Shown: positions 15,195-23,128 of the stretch, piece after piece
How the letters are laid out: each line of letters starts with the position of its first letter
Numbering within the stretch: the stretch's first letter is position 1
NCBI GenBank assembly: GCA_016210565.1
Contig: JACQUA010000116.1
Coordinates: 1 to 41,830 of the forward strand
Source of the DNA: Chloroflexota bacterium
GTDB lineage: Bacteria; Chloroflexota; Dehalococcoidia; JACQUA01
Length of the DNA: 41,830 nt
Reading direction: 5' to 3'
Notes under the pieces: model-generated
Databases searched by the model: none
What the model was told of the DNA's origin: nothing
What the model saw: only the letters and a program-made list of their open reading frames with translations
Made by a program: the position numbers and the translations under genes

Positions 15195-17483
15195 TTAACC
15201 CACCCTACTTTTCTCGTCCAGGGCCCGGAGCACCTTCTCCGATGTGATAGGCAGGCTGGTTACCCGGGCGCCGCTGGCGGCAAAGACGGCGTTGGCGATG
15301 GCGGCGGCGACCGGGGTGGTAGGGGGCTCCCCGATACCTTTGGCCCCGTAGGGGCCAAAGGTCGAAGGCTGGTTGACCAGCACCGCCTCCACCACCGGGG
15401 CGTCACCGGCCACCGGCAGCTTGTAGTCCGTCAGGTCCCGCGCCAGATTATGGCCCTCGGCGGTTTTCGGGTCTTCCGAGAGGGCGTAACCCAGCCCGAA
15501 CACCACCCCTCCCTGGATTTGCGCCTCCACCATGAAGGGATTGATAGCGAAGCCGGCGTCATGGACCGCCACGTAGCGGAGGACCTTTAGCTTCCCAGTT
15601 TCTGGGTCTACCTCGACCAGGGCGGCGTGGGCGCCGTAGCACGGGGAATCCACCACGTTGGGCGTAGAACGGGCCCTCACGGCCATCTCTTCCCTTCTCC
15701 GTTCATTCGATCCGATGATCTGGCCGGTGGGCGAACTCATGGCCTCTTTCGCCAGGGCCGCCAGAGAAACTGCATCCTTCGGTGAATTCACCGCATACAC
15801 CTGCCCGTTCCTTATCGCCAGCTCCTGCTCGTCCTTCAGCAGCTTCCGGGCGGCCGCCCTGATTACCTTGCTCCGGGCATCCTCGGCAGCGTGTTTGACG
15901 GTATTGCCCACCTGGTAAGTGGTACGGCTGCCCACGGTGCCCATCTCATAGGGGCAGCTATCGGTATCGGCGGCCACCACGGAGATGCGGCTCAATGGCA
16001 GGTCCAGCACCTCGGCTACTATTTGAGAAAGCAGGGTCAACTGGCCGCCGCCGGAATCCGCCACCCCGGTTACCAGGATGACCGAGCCGTCTTCGTTGAC
16101 CACCACCTTGGCCGACGACTCCCGGTTAACCATGTGATGCAAAGGCGCCAGCGACCACTGGCCGCAGGCAACGCCCCAACCCCGCCAGGGCGTTCTTTCC
16201 GGTGAACCGGATACCGTCTCTTTGACCCTCGCCAGAGCCCTCCCCAGCCCCACGTTGTGCAACTCGCGTCCGTCGTGCAGCACATCCCCTTCCCTGACGC
16301 AGTTCTTGAGCCGCAACTCAATGGGGTCGATGCCCAGCTTGCTGGCGATGGTATCCATGTGAGACTCTACGGCAAACAGTATCTGCGGCTGCCGGGGCGC
16401 GCGCACATAGCCGGTGGGCACGTTGTTGGTGTGAACATTGAGCGTGGTCGTCCTGATGTGCGGGAAAAGGTACGGCCCGTAGGTGGTCCCCACGGCATCC
16501 GAGGCGGGCAGGATCGTTTCGCAATAGGCCCCCACATCGCCCACGATCCGGGCCTCGAACGCGGTGACGGCGCCGTCCTTCTTGACGCCGGCCTTGACCG
16601 AATAGAACACGCGGGAGCGGAGGTTGGCCGCCGCCATCTCTTCGGGCCAGGCCAGAACGATCTTGACCGGCTTTCCGGTTTTCAGGGTGAGGGCGGCGGC
16701 CAACGGCGCGGCGACAGTACCAGCTTTCCCCCCAAAATCGCCCCCGACGTTCGTGGTTATCACCCTGACCCTGCTCAGGGGAATTTGCAGGGCCTCCGCG
16801 ATTCTGGCCCTCAGCGAGAAGGGCGATTTGGTGCTGCACCAGACGGTGATCTTGCCCGAAGGGTCCACCTGGGCCACGCCGTCGCTGGGCTGGATGTAGC
16901 CCGCGTGCTGGAACTGGGTGGAATACTTCCCTTCCACGATGATGTCGGCTTCCTTGAAACCGGTGTCCACGTTTCCCTTGACGCAGTCTATCTGATGCAG
17001 GACATTGCCGTAGCTCTTGCGCGCGGTGGAACAGGTGTAGCCGGGCAGGTCTTCGTGCACCAGGGGCGCGCCGGGAAGGAGGGACTCCTCGGCGTCCGTT
17101 ACGGCCGGCAGCGGTTCGTATTCAACCTCGATGAGCGACAATGCTTCTTCGACCGCGGCGTCATCGACGGCGGCCACCGCGGCCACGGGTTCCCCCACAT
17201 GGCGTACCTTGCCCGAAGCCAGCAGGACCCTCTCTTTGACCCAGGAGCCGGTCTTGACGGCAGGAACGTCCCGGCTGGTAATCACCGCCCGGACCCCCGG
17301 GAGCCTGGCGGCTTTAGAGGTGTCGATGTTGATTATCCGGGCATGGGGGTGAGGGCTCCGCAGCACCCTGCCCACGAGCATGCCCGGGAGCACGATATCC
17401 GTCCCGAACTTGACCGCCCCGGTCGCCTTGCCCACGGCGTCCAGCAGCCGGGTGTTCTTCCCCACAGAAGTGTAGTTGTCCAT
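15195..17483 (-). CDS. Xanthine dehydrogenase-family molybdenum-binding subunit
   Basis: A 762-aa catalytic large subunit of the molybdenum hydroxylase family (xanthine dehydrogenase, aldehyde oxidase, CoxL, 4-hydroxybenzoyl-CoA reductase). Domain order is normal: N-terminal a/b hammerhead (GKATGAVKFGTDIVLPGML), then Mo-site blocks TTNVGGDFGGKAG near residue 245, GYVRAPRQPQ near 368, and the C-terminal GPYGAKGIGEPP near 715 with the conserved glutamate. The CoxL-specific cysteine loop is not evident, so CO oxidation is unlikely. The ATG at 17483 follows GGGAGGT by only three bases. The small [2Fe-2S] and FAD subunit genes that normally accompany it are absent on both sides. It hydroxylates or dehydroxylates an unknown ring or aldehyde substrate. 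Confidence 0.88.
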   Translation of the reverse strand: MDNYTSVGKNTRLLDAVGKATGAVKFGTDIVLPGMLVGRVLRSPHPHARIINIDTSKAARLPGVRAVITSRDVPAVKTGSWVKERVLLASGKVRHVGEPVAAVAAVDDAAVEEALSLIEVEYEPLPAVTDAEESLLPGAPLVHEDLPGYTCSTARKSYGNVLHQIDCVKGNVDTGFKEADIIVEGKYSTQFQHAGYIQPSDGVAQVDPSGKITVWCSTKSPFSLRARIAEALQIPLSRVRVITTNVGGDFGGKAGTVAAPLAAALTLKTGKPVKIVLAWPEEMAAANLRSRVFYSVKAGVKKDGAVTAFEARIVGDVGAYCETILPASDAVGTTYGPYLFPHIRTTTLNVHTNNVPTGYVRAPRQPQILFAVESHMDTIASKLGIDPIELRLKNCVREGDVLHDGRELHNVGLGRALARVKETVSGSPERTPWRGWGVACGQWSLAPLHHMVNRESSAKVVVNEDGSVILVTGVADSGGGQLTLLSQIVAEVLDLPLSRISVVAADTDSCPYEMGTVGSRTTYQVGNTVKHAAEDARSKVIRAAARKLLKDEQELAIRNGQVYAVNSPKDAVSLAALAKEAMSSPTGQIIGSNERRREEMAVRARSTPNVVDSPCYGAHAALVEVDPETGKLKVLRYVAVHDAGFAINPFMVEAQIQGGVVFGLGYALSEDPKTAEGHNLARDLTDYKLPVAGDAPVVEAVLVNQPSTFGPYGAKGIGEPPTTPVAAAIANAVFAASGARVTSLPITSEKVLRALDEKSRVG

Positions 17484-17764
17484 ATGACCTCCCAGGAGTG
17501 GCAGTCGGCTATCAGCAGTCAGCTATCAGGTAACAGCTATCAGCAGTTGGCTGACTCATCGAACTCGAGGAACTTTGAAAGCCCCTGGAACATGGCGACT
17601 GACGGCTGACTCATCCGAATGGCCGATTATACTACAGCCCGGCAGTCTTTCTCACCTTCGCGCCGCAGCATTTTGCCCCGCGATGCATGTATAATACACC
17701 CGTCGGCGCTGTGAAGGGGCAGCCAATCCCCTTTCATTACAAAGTGGAGAGCGCCAGAAACGAG
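17484..17764. repeat. Gene-free stretch with CAGTCGGCTATCAGCAGT repeats
   Basis: Units of AGTCGGCTATCAGCAGTCAG and shorter variants fill about 17498-17555 and belong to the same family as the AGTCGGCAGTCGGC runs near 20030, 22730 and 24410. The rest shows nothing until the toxin-antitoxin promoter. Confidence 0.55.
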
Positions 17765-17794
17765 TTGAATCCGTATACATCTATGCTCTATAAT
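17765..17794 (+). promoter_or_regulatory. Sigma70-type promoter for the RHH/PIN operon
   Basis: TTGAAT (17765-17770), an 18-bp spacer, and a perfect TATAAT (17789-17794). Transcription would start near 17801, leaving a leader of about 48 bases before the ATG at 17849. Confidence 0.6.
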
Positions 17795-17848
17795 GTGTGT
17801 ATATTGTCCTTCGAATCAGTGGACCACCTCGAGGAAGGTAGCACAAAC

Positions 17849-18124
17849 ATGCCAGGAATGAAGAGAATGCAACTTTACATAGAGCCGGAACTTGACAACG
17901 AACTTCGACGTCTGGCAACCATCCGCCGGGTTTCGAAAGCACACTTGCTTCGCGAAGGCGCCCGCAGGGTCGTTCAAGAAGAACAATCTCAGGAAGCCGA
18001 CCCCTTATTGGCCATCGTAGATTTGGTGAAGAGCAAGGGAGGGCGGAAAGAGAATGTGTCGGTGAAACACGATGACTATCTGGCGCGATGGGAGTTGGCC
18101 GGAACCAGAAAGCCGAAGGGATGA
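17849..18124 (+). CDS. Ribbon-helix-helix antitoxin (VapB/CopG type)
   Basis: A 91-aa protein with an N-terminal ribbon-helix-helix: the strand MQLYIEP followed by helices ELDNELRRLATIRRVSKAHL and LLREGARRVVQEE. Such proteins bind operator DNA and wrap a PIN toxin with their C-terminal part (DYLARWELAG here). Start ATG 17849 has AAGG ten bases upstream; an internal ATG at 17858 is also possible. The stop overlaps the toxin start by four bases (ATGA at 18121-18124), so the two are translationally coupled. It should repress the promoter at 17765 (inference from the family). Confidence 0.82.
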   Translation: MPGMKRMQLYIEPELDNELRRLATIRRVSKAHLLREGARRVVQEEQSQEADPLLAIVDLVKSKGGRKENVSVKHDDYLARWELAGTRKPKG

Positions 18125-18531
18125 GCCGGGATCTGTTCGTTGATACCTCCGCATGGTACGCTCTCGCTATCGCCAGGGACCTAAATAACAGGGCCGCCAA
18201 GACATTATTGGGCGGCGCGCTCGACCGGTACCGGCATCTAATCAGCACTAATCATGTCATTGGCGAAACCTACACGTTGATCCGCCACAGATGGGGCCAT
18301 GAGATAGCCCGGGTGTTCCTGGAGAACATGCGGAAGAGCCGCCGTCTCAGGATTGCCTTCGTCTCCGAGCGGCAAGAAACGGACGCCTATGGCCTGCTTG
18401 CCGCCTTTCCCGAGCACGATCTGAGTTTTGTCGATGGCACTTCGATGGTTATCATGCGCGAAAACAGTATCCTGGAATGTTTCACTTTCGACCGCCACTT
18501 TGCGGCGGCCGGTTTCCGCTGCCTGCCGTAG
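18121..18531 (+). CDS. vapC: PIN-domain ribonuclease toxin (VapC-like)
   Basis: A 136-aa PIN-domain protein. The acidic metal site is visible as D8 (LFVDTSAW), a glutamate in GETYTLI near residue 49, and aspartates in HDLSFVDGTS near residue 100, followed by the closing FTFDRHF. This matches the family pattern of four acidic residues for Mg2+-dependent RNA cleavage. The start ATG at 18121 overlaps the antitoxin stop codon. It is complete and probably functional, unlike the nine-codon VapC remnant near 30.1 kb. The RNA target is unknown. Confidence 0.85.
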   Translation: MSRDLFVDTSAWYALAIARDLNNRAAKTLLGGALDRYRHLISTNHVIGETYTLIRHRWGHEIARVFLENMRKSRRLRIAFVSERQETDAYGLLAAFPEHDLSFVDGTSMVIMRENSILECFTFDRHFAAAGFRCLP

Positions 18532-18622
18532 CGGAGATATCCACGTTGTCTGGAAAGGTGACCTGTGACCAACAACCAGAACCGCAGCCTCGACGTCAAA
18601 ACCCAGGAAACCTGCCCGCCTT

Positions 18623-18631
18623 TGCTACAAT
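18623..18631 (+). promoter_or_regulatory. Extended -10 promoter candidate for nth
   Basis: TGCTACAAT fits the TGnTATAAT extended -10 pattern, about 70 bases before the nth start. No -35 box at proper spacing was seen. Bases 18532-18622 hold no gene. Confidence 0.4.
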
Positions 18632-18701
18632 GGGCGCGTCCCCGAACGGCCCATGACCATGACGCGGCATTGTGCCGGTAGATCAGAAAACAGAGGGTCG
18701 C

Positions 18702-19331
18702 ATGTCTTCACACATTGACGAAATCAGAAAGAGGCTGAAGGAGCACTATCCGAAAGCGAAGATAGCGCTGAACTTCAGCGGTCCCATGCAATTGCTGGTG
18801 GCCACCATACTCTCGGCCCAGTGCACCGACGTGATGGTCAACAAGGTCACCACCAGTCTGTTCAACAAATATCCGGATGCGAAGTCCTATTCCGCAGCCA
18901 GTCTGGAGGAATTCGAGCAGGATATCAAGTCCACCGGCTTCTTTCATAACAAGGCAAAGAACATCATCAACGCCGCGAAGATGGTCGTGGAGAAGTTCGG
19001 GGGTAAGGTGCCTTCCACCATGGAAGATCTGGTCACCTTGCCCGGGGTGGCCCGGAAGACCGCCAACATCGTCCTCTACAACGGCTTCGGCAAGGTGGAG
19101 GGGATAGCCGTGGACACCCACGTCCGGCGCGTCTCCCAGCGCCTCGGCCTGACCAGCAACGAAGACCCGGAAAAGATCGAACAGGACTTGATGAAGCAGT
19201 TGCCGAAGACGGAGTGGGGCATCTTCTCCTACTTGCTCATCGACCACGGGCGGGCCATCTGCACCGCCAGGAAGCCCAATTGCGCCGGGTGCTTCTTGAA
19301 CGACATCTGCCCATCGGCGTTCAAGGTGTGA
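18702..19331 (+). CDS. nth: Endonuclease III (DNA glycosylase/AP lyase)
   Basis: A 209-aa base-excision repair enzyme that removes oxidised pyrimidines and cleaves the abasic site. The helix-hairpin-helix LPGVARKTAN carries catalytic lysine K119, and D138 lies in VDTHVRRVSQRLGL. The [4Fe-4S] cysteines C187, C194, C197 and C203 (spacing 6-2-5) stand at the same numbers as in E. coli Nth. The ATG at 18702 is preferred to an upstream GTG at 18672 because GAGGG lies about five bases before it and the length then fits the family. It appears to be a single-gene unit with its own promoter. Confidence 0.96.
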   Translation: MSSHIDEIRKRLKEHYPKAKIALNFSGPMQLLVATILSAQCTDVMVNKVTTSLFNKYPDAKSYSAASLEEFEQDIKSTGFFHNKAKNIINAAKMVVEKFGGKVPSTMEDLVTLPGVARKTANIVLYNGFGKVEGIAVDTHVRRVSQRLGLTSNEDPEKIEQDLMKQLPKTEWGIFSYLLIDHGRAICTARKPNCAGCFLNDICPSAFKV

Positions 19332-19574
19332 GGGACGGCTGTCGGCTATCGGCCATCGGCAGTCAGGTGGAGCCGAGGGGGGGTGAGCGCTGAAGTGGGG
19401 TGGGAAAGGGCGCGGCGGCGCGAACCCACCCACAGCGGCCGGGAGTCAAGCAGCCAACTGTCGGCTTTCGGGGGGGCGGGGAATCTTGAATCGTGAATCT
19501 GTAATCTGCAATCCCTTTCGGGTGGGGAATCTTGAATCTTGAATCTGAAATCTGCAATCCTTTCGGAGGGCTTT
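19332..19574. repeat. Gene-free stretch of ATCTTGAATC and GGGTGGG repeats
   Basis: Holds TCGGCTATCGGCCATCGGCA, a partial GGGTGGG...GCGCGAACCCACC pair, and several AATCTTGAATCGTGAATC-type units that run up to the ribosome site of the next gene. The unit family recurs before each MFS gene downstream. Confidence 0.6.
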
Positions 19575-20024
19575 ATGGGCCTCGAAGAATACCAGAGAAA
19601 ACGGGATTTCAAACGGACTTCCGAACCCGAAGGCGCCGGGGCGCATCCGGGCAGCACGAACTTGCACTTCGTGGTGCACCTGCACCAGGCCAGCCATCTG
19701 CACTGGGACCTGCGGCTGGAAATGGACGGCGTCTTGAGAAGCTGGGCGGTACCCAAGGAGCCTCCCCTGGAACCCGGTATCCGGCGGCTGGCGGTCCAAG
19801 TAGAAGACCATCCCCTGGACTACATGGACTTCCAGGGCGTTATACCGGAAGGTGAATACGGCGCGGGAACCGTGGAAATCTGGGACAACGGTAAATACGA
19901 GTTACAAAAAAGGGAATCTGAAAAGATAGAGTTCGCCCTGGAAGGCGGGCGAATGGAAGGCGGCTACGTCCTTATCCACACTAAAGGCAAGAACTGGATT
20001 CTCCTGAAGCGGAAGGCAGCGTGA
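19575..20024 (+). CDS. Stand-alone DNA ligase D-type 3'-phosphoesterase
   Basis: A 149-aa protein equal to the 3'-phosphoesterase module of LigD, which trims 3'-phosphate and ribonucleotide ends during non-homologous end joining. Diagnostic blocks are YQRKRDFKRTSEPEG near residue 6, FVVHLHQASHLHWDLRLEMD near 35 (metal-site His, Asp and Arg residues), RSWAVPKEPP, VEDHPLDYMDFQGVIP and EYGAGTVEIWDNG. No ligase, polymerase or Ku gene is next to it, so it is the single-domain form known from some archaea and bacteria. The ATG at 19575 has GGAGGG four bases upstream; the longer frame upstream is repeat. It follows nth, so both neighbours are DNA-repair genes. Confidence 0.88.
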   Translation: MGLEEYQRKRDFKRTSEPEGAGAHPGSTNLHFVVHLHQASHLHWDLRLEMDGVLRSWAVPKEPPLEPGIRRLAVQVEDHPLDYMDFQGVIPEGEYGAGTVEIWDNGKYELQKRESEKIEFALEGGRMEGGYVLIHTKGKNWILLKRKAA

Positions 20025-20109
20025 GCAATCGGCAGTCGGCAGCCTGAGCAGCCGGCAGTCGGCAGTCGGCGGTCAGCAGTCGGGAATCTGTAGTCTGTAA
20101 TCTTGAATC
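20025..20109. repeat. CAGTCGGC and ATCTTGAATC repeats before the MFS array
   Basis: AGTCGGCAGTCGGCGGTCAG is followed by AATCTGTAGTCTGTAATC and two TTGAATC units. The start of the first MFS gene lies in the last unit. Confidence 0.6.
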
Positions 20110-21360
20110 TTGAATCGTCATGACGTCTTCTATGGCTGGAAGGTGCTGGCCGCGGCAGGCTGGCTGCGGGTGCTGGCCGGCGGCTTTCACAGCTTCGCCT
20201 TCGCCATTCTTTTCCTTCCGGTATCCCGCGACCTGAACCTGTCGCGCACCGCCGCGTCTCTTATCTTTTCCCTGGCGCGGGCTGAAGGCGCCATGGAAGG
20301 ACCGATCGCCGGCCATCTGGTTGACCGGTTCGGCTCGCGGATTATCATGACCCTGGCATGCCTTGTTATCGGCATCGGGTACCTGCTGCTTTCCCAGGCA
20401 TACGATTTCGCCAGTTTCACGCTGATCTACGTCCTCGTCATCAGCGTTGGATCAGGCTTCGGGTTCGTGCATGCCGCGTCGGCGCTGGCCAACCACTGGT
20501 TCTTTCAGCGACGGGCATTGGCCCTGGCCATAATCAACGCCTCCCTTTCGCTCGGCGGCGCGCTCTTCGCTCCGGTCTTTGCTGTCATAGTAAACCAGTA
20601 CGGCTGGCGGACCGCCGCCCTGGTGAGCGGGGCGGTTTTCCTGGTGGCAGGTCTGCCGGTTACCAGGCTTATATACAGCACCCCGGAAGACAAAGGGCTG
20701 GCGCCGCTGGGCGCTTTGAAAGCCGCTGCGGAAACATCACGGGCGAAGCCGCAAGATATCAACCACGGCGACAACAACAACGAGTTCACGGCCAGGCAGG
20801 CCATGCGGACCGCCGGCTTCTGGCTGCTGGTAACCGGGGGATTCCTGAGAGTGGTGGGGTTCAGCGCCATCAATGTCCATTTCATCCCTATTCTCATGTG
20901 GAAAGGCGTGGCGGAACAGACCGCCGCCTATTACCTGGGAGCGATGGTGGCTTTTTCCATCCCGGCTGCTATCATACTGGGCATCACCAGCGACCGGTTC
21001 TACAGACCGAGGGTCATGTCTTTGGGCATGGTCCTGGGAGCAGTGGCGACCCTCTTTCTCCTCTTTGGCGGCGAAAGGAGCCAGTTCCTGTTCATCCCTT
21101 TGATCGCGGCGGTTGAGGCCCTCTATGCCGTGGTCCGGGCCACGCTGGGAGATTTTTACGGACGGCGGCACTTCGCCACTATCAGCGGTTTCGTCACTCT
21201 CTTTGTCACCTCCGGCTCCATGCTGGGACCGGTTATCGCCGGGTTGGCATACGATAGGACCGGGGGCTACAGTCTGGCCATCCAGGTTAGTCTGGCCTCC
21301 TTTGCACTCTCGGCCATCAGTTTCTGGATGCTGCGGCGGCCGGGGCGGGGAGTTCGTTGA
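20110..21360 (+). CDS. MFS transporter, OxlT/monocarboxylate type, array copy 1
   Basis: A 416-aa inner-membrane carrier with about 12 hydrophobic segments in two halves joined by a polar loop (about residues 200-235, STPEDKGLAPLGA onward). MFS motif A between helices 2 and 3 reads GHLVDRFGSRI, and copy-wide blocks FYGWKVLAA, SRDLNLSRTAASLIFSL and NHWFFQRRAL are present. The fold suggests the oxalate:formate antiporter/monocarboxylate family; the substrate is unknown. The start is a TTG at 20110 lying inside the TTGAATC repeat, with no ribosome site; other copies start a few codons before FYGWK, which supports it. It is the first of five consecutive paralogues. Confidence 0.85.
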   Translation: MNRHDVFYGWKVLAAAGWLRVLAGGFHSFAFAILFLPVSRDLNLSRTAASLIFSLARAEGAMEGPIAGHLVDRFGSRIIMTLACLVIGIGYLLLSQAYDFASFTLIYVLVISVGSGFGFVHAASALANHWFFQRRALALAIINASLSLGGALFAPVFAVIVNQYGWRTAALVSGAVFLVAGLPVTRLIYSTPEDKGLAPLGALKAAAETSRAKPQDINHGDNNNEFTARQAMRTAGFWLLVTGGFLRVVGFSAINVHFIPILMWKGVAEQTAAYYLGAMVAFSIPAAIILGITSDRFYRPRVMSLGMVLGAVATLFLLFGGERSQFLFIPLIAAVEALYAVVRATLGDFYGRRHFATISGFVTLFVTSGSMLGPVIAGLAYDRTGGYSLAIQVSLASFALSAISFWMLRRPGRGVR

Positions 21361-21463
21361 GTTATTGGGTTATTGGGTTCACTGAATTTCCCACAGATCG
21401 CGCGGCAACCCGGGGTGGGGAATCTTGAATCTTGAATCTGCAATCTGTAATCTATAATCCACC
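21361..21463. repeat. Repeat spacer between MFS copies 1 and 2
   Basis: GTTATTGGGTTATTGGGTTC is followed by TTGAATCTTGAATC and CTGTAATCTATAATC. A TATAAT (21453-21458) lies just five bases before the ATG of copy 2, with TTGAAT boxes 15 and 22 bases before it, so it could act as a promoter giving a leaderless message (inference). Confidence 0.55.
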
Positions 21464-22726
21464 ATGGACAAACTTCTTCGCATGTACCGCGGCCTCTTCT
21501 ATGGCTGGAAGGTGCTGGCCGCGGCCTCCTGGCTGCGGGCTTTAGGCGGCGGTTTTCATGTCCTTGCCTTCTCCATCCTGTTCCTCCCGGTATCCCGGGA
21601 CCTCAATCTGTCGCGCACCGCGGCCTCACTCATCTTTTCCCTGTCCCGGGCTGAGGGGGCGATGGAGGGTCCCTTCGTCGGCCATTTTATCGACCGTTTT
21701 GGCGCCCGCATCATGGTCACCATAGGCTGCGTGACCATTGGCGTCGGCTACCTGTTGCTTTCCCGGGTGTATGATTTTGCCAGTTTTGTTCTGGTCTACA
21801 TCCTTGTCATCAGCGTCGGATACGGCACCGCCTTTGTGCACTCCACGGGGGCGCTGGCGACCCAGTGGTTCTACCGACACCGGGCCTTATCCCTGGCAGT
21901 CGTAGGCGCTTCCGTGTCGCTGGGCGGCGCCCTCTTTGCCCCGCTCTTCGCCCTGGTAGTCCATCAATTCGGCTGGCGGGTCGGGGCCATCGTTAGCGGC
22001 GCCGTCTTCCTGGCCGCCGGTCTGCCGGTAACCAGGGTAATCTACAGCACCCCGGAAGATAAGGGGTTGACGCCCCTCGGCGCACTGAAACCGGCGGCTG
22101 CCACGCCGCAGGTAGAGCCAAAGAATGCCGGCGAGGACGATAGCAGCGATTTCACGGCCAGGCAGGCCATGCGGTCCGGCGGCTTCTGGCTGCTGGTTAC
22201 CGCCGCGTTTCTCCGGACGTTCGGCAACGCCGCCATAAGCCTCCATTTCATTCCGATTCTGACGTGGAAAGGCGTTCCGGAACAGACCGCTGCCTACTAC
22301 CTGGGGGCCGTAGCGGCTTTTGGAGTCCCGGTACACATAATTCTCGGACTGGCCGGCGACCGGTGGTACAAGCCGCGAGTCCTGTCGCTGGGCATGGCCC
22401 TGGGGATGGCGGGGGCGCTCTTTCTATTGTACGGGGGGAAAAAGGCCCCGTTCCTGTTTATCCCCCTGCTGGCGGTGGTGGACAGCGTGTTTTCGGTTAT
22501 TTGGGCTACCCTGGGTGACTTCTATGGCCGCCGGCAATTCGCCACCATCAGGGGCTTTCTGACGCTCTTCGCCACCATCGGCGCCATGCTGGGACCTGTT
22601 TTCGCCGGCATGGTGTACGACAGGACCGGGGGCTACACACTGGCCATCCAGGTCTTCGCGTTCTCCTTCGCCCTCTCTGCCGTGGGATTCTGGGTCGTGC
22701 GCCGTCCGGGGAAAAGAGCAGTCTAA
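21464..22726 (+). CDS. MFS transporter, OxlT/monocarboxylate type, array copy 2
   Basis: A 420-aa carrier with the same fold as copy 1. The N-terminus is longer (MDKLLRMYRGLFYGWK), with motif A as GHFIDRFGARI and the central loop from STPEDKGLTPLGA to DFTARQAMRSGGFW. Helix 4-5 text reads TQWFYRHRALSLA, where the other copies have NHWFF; this is the clearest private change and lies near the transport path in relatives. The ATG at 21464 has no ribosome site but stands directly behind TATAAT. All membrane segments appear intact. The substrate is unknown. Confidence 0.88.
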   Translation: MDKLLRMYRGLFYGWKVLAAASWLRALGGGFHVLAFSILFLPVSRDLNLSRTAASLIFSLSRAEGAMEGPFVGHFIDRFGARIMVTIGCVTIGVGYLLLSRVYDFASFVLVYILVISVGYGTAFVHSTGALATQWFYRHRALSLAVVGASVSLGGALFAPLFALVVHQFGWRVGAIVSGAVFLAAGLPVTRVIYSTPEDKGLTPLGALKPAAATPQVEPKNAGEDDSSDFTARQAMRSGGFWLLVTAAFLRTFGNAAISLHFIPILTWKGVPEQTAAYYLGAVAAFGVPVHIILGLAGDRWYKPRVLSLGMALGMAGALFLLYGGKKAPFLFIPLLAVVDSVFSVIWATLGDFYGRRQFATIRGFLTLFATIGAMLGPVFAGMVYDRTGGYTLAIQVFAFSFALSAVGFWVVRRPGKRAV

Positions 22727-23128
22727 GCAGTCAAGCAGTCAAGCAGTCGACAGTCTAGCAGTCTAGCAGTCGGCAGCCGACCGTCCGGGGAGGGGGGTTC
22801 TGGAATCTGCAATCTGTAATCTTGAATCTCAGCCGTCCGGCGTTGTAAGATTGGCCTGGCAGGCGCGAGAGAGCTGCTATCTTCCCCACCGGGCCACAAA
22901 GAGGGCCTCCCCTTGCGAGATGAATGTCTCGCACACGCCCATACCCTGTTTGGAGATTCGAGTTTTGAACACTACTCAGAAGACACGGGTGGCACAGTGC
23001 GTCCCCGCCTGTGTCAGCCGTTATTTTCACCTTTCATGGTACACGGCCTGCCAGGAATGGTTGATTAGTTCGTCATTCGCCCCCGATCCAGTCTGGGGTC
23101 GTTATTCGTCATTCTGTTTCCGGACCAG
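22727..23128. repeat. Gene-free spacer between MFS copies 2 and 3
   Basis: Begins with AGCAGTCAAGCAGTC and CAGTCTAGCAGTC units, then AATCTGCAATCTGTAATC. From about 22830 it becomes non-repetitive text, with GTGGCACAGTGCGTCCCCGC (about 22990), a degenerate form of the CACAGGC hairpin, and ends with two GTCATTCG units. No gene or RNA was recognised. It is the longest gap in the array. Confidence 0.5.

Noticed and set aside
15195-17483. Aerobic CO dehydrogenase large subunit (coxL)
   Set aside because: The CoxL active-site cysteine loop was not recognised and the accompanying coxM and coxS genes are absent.
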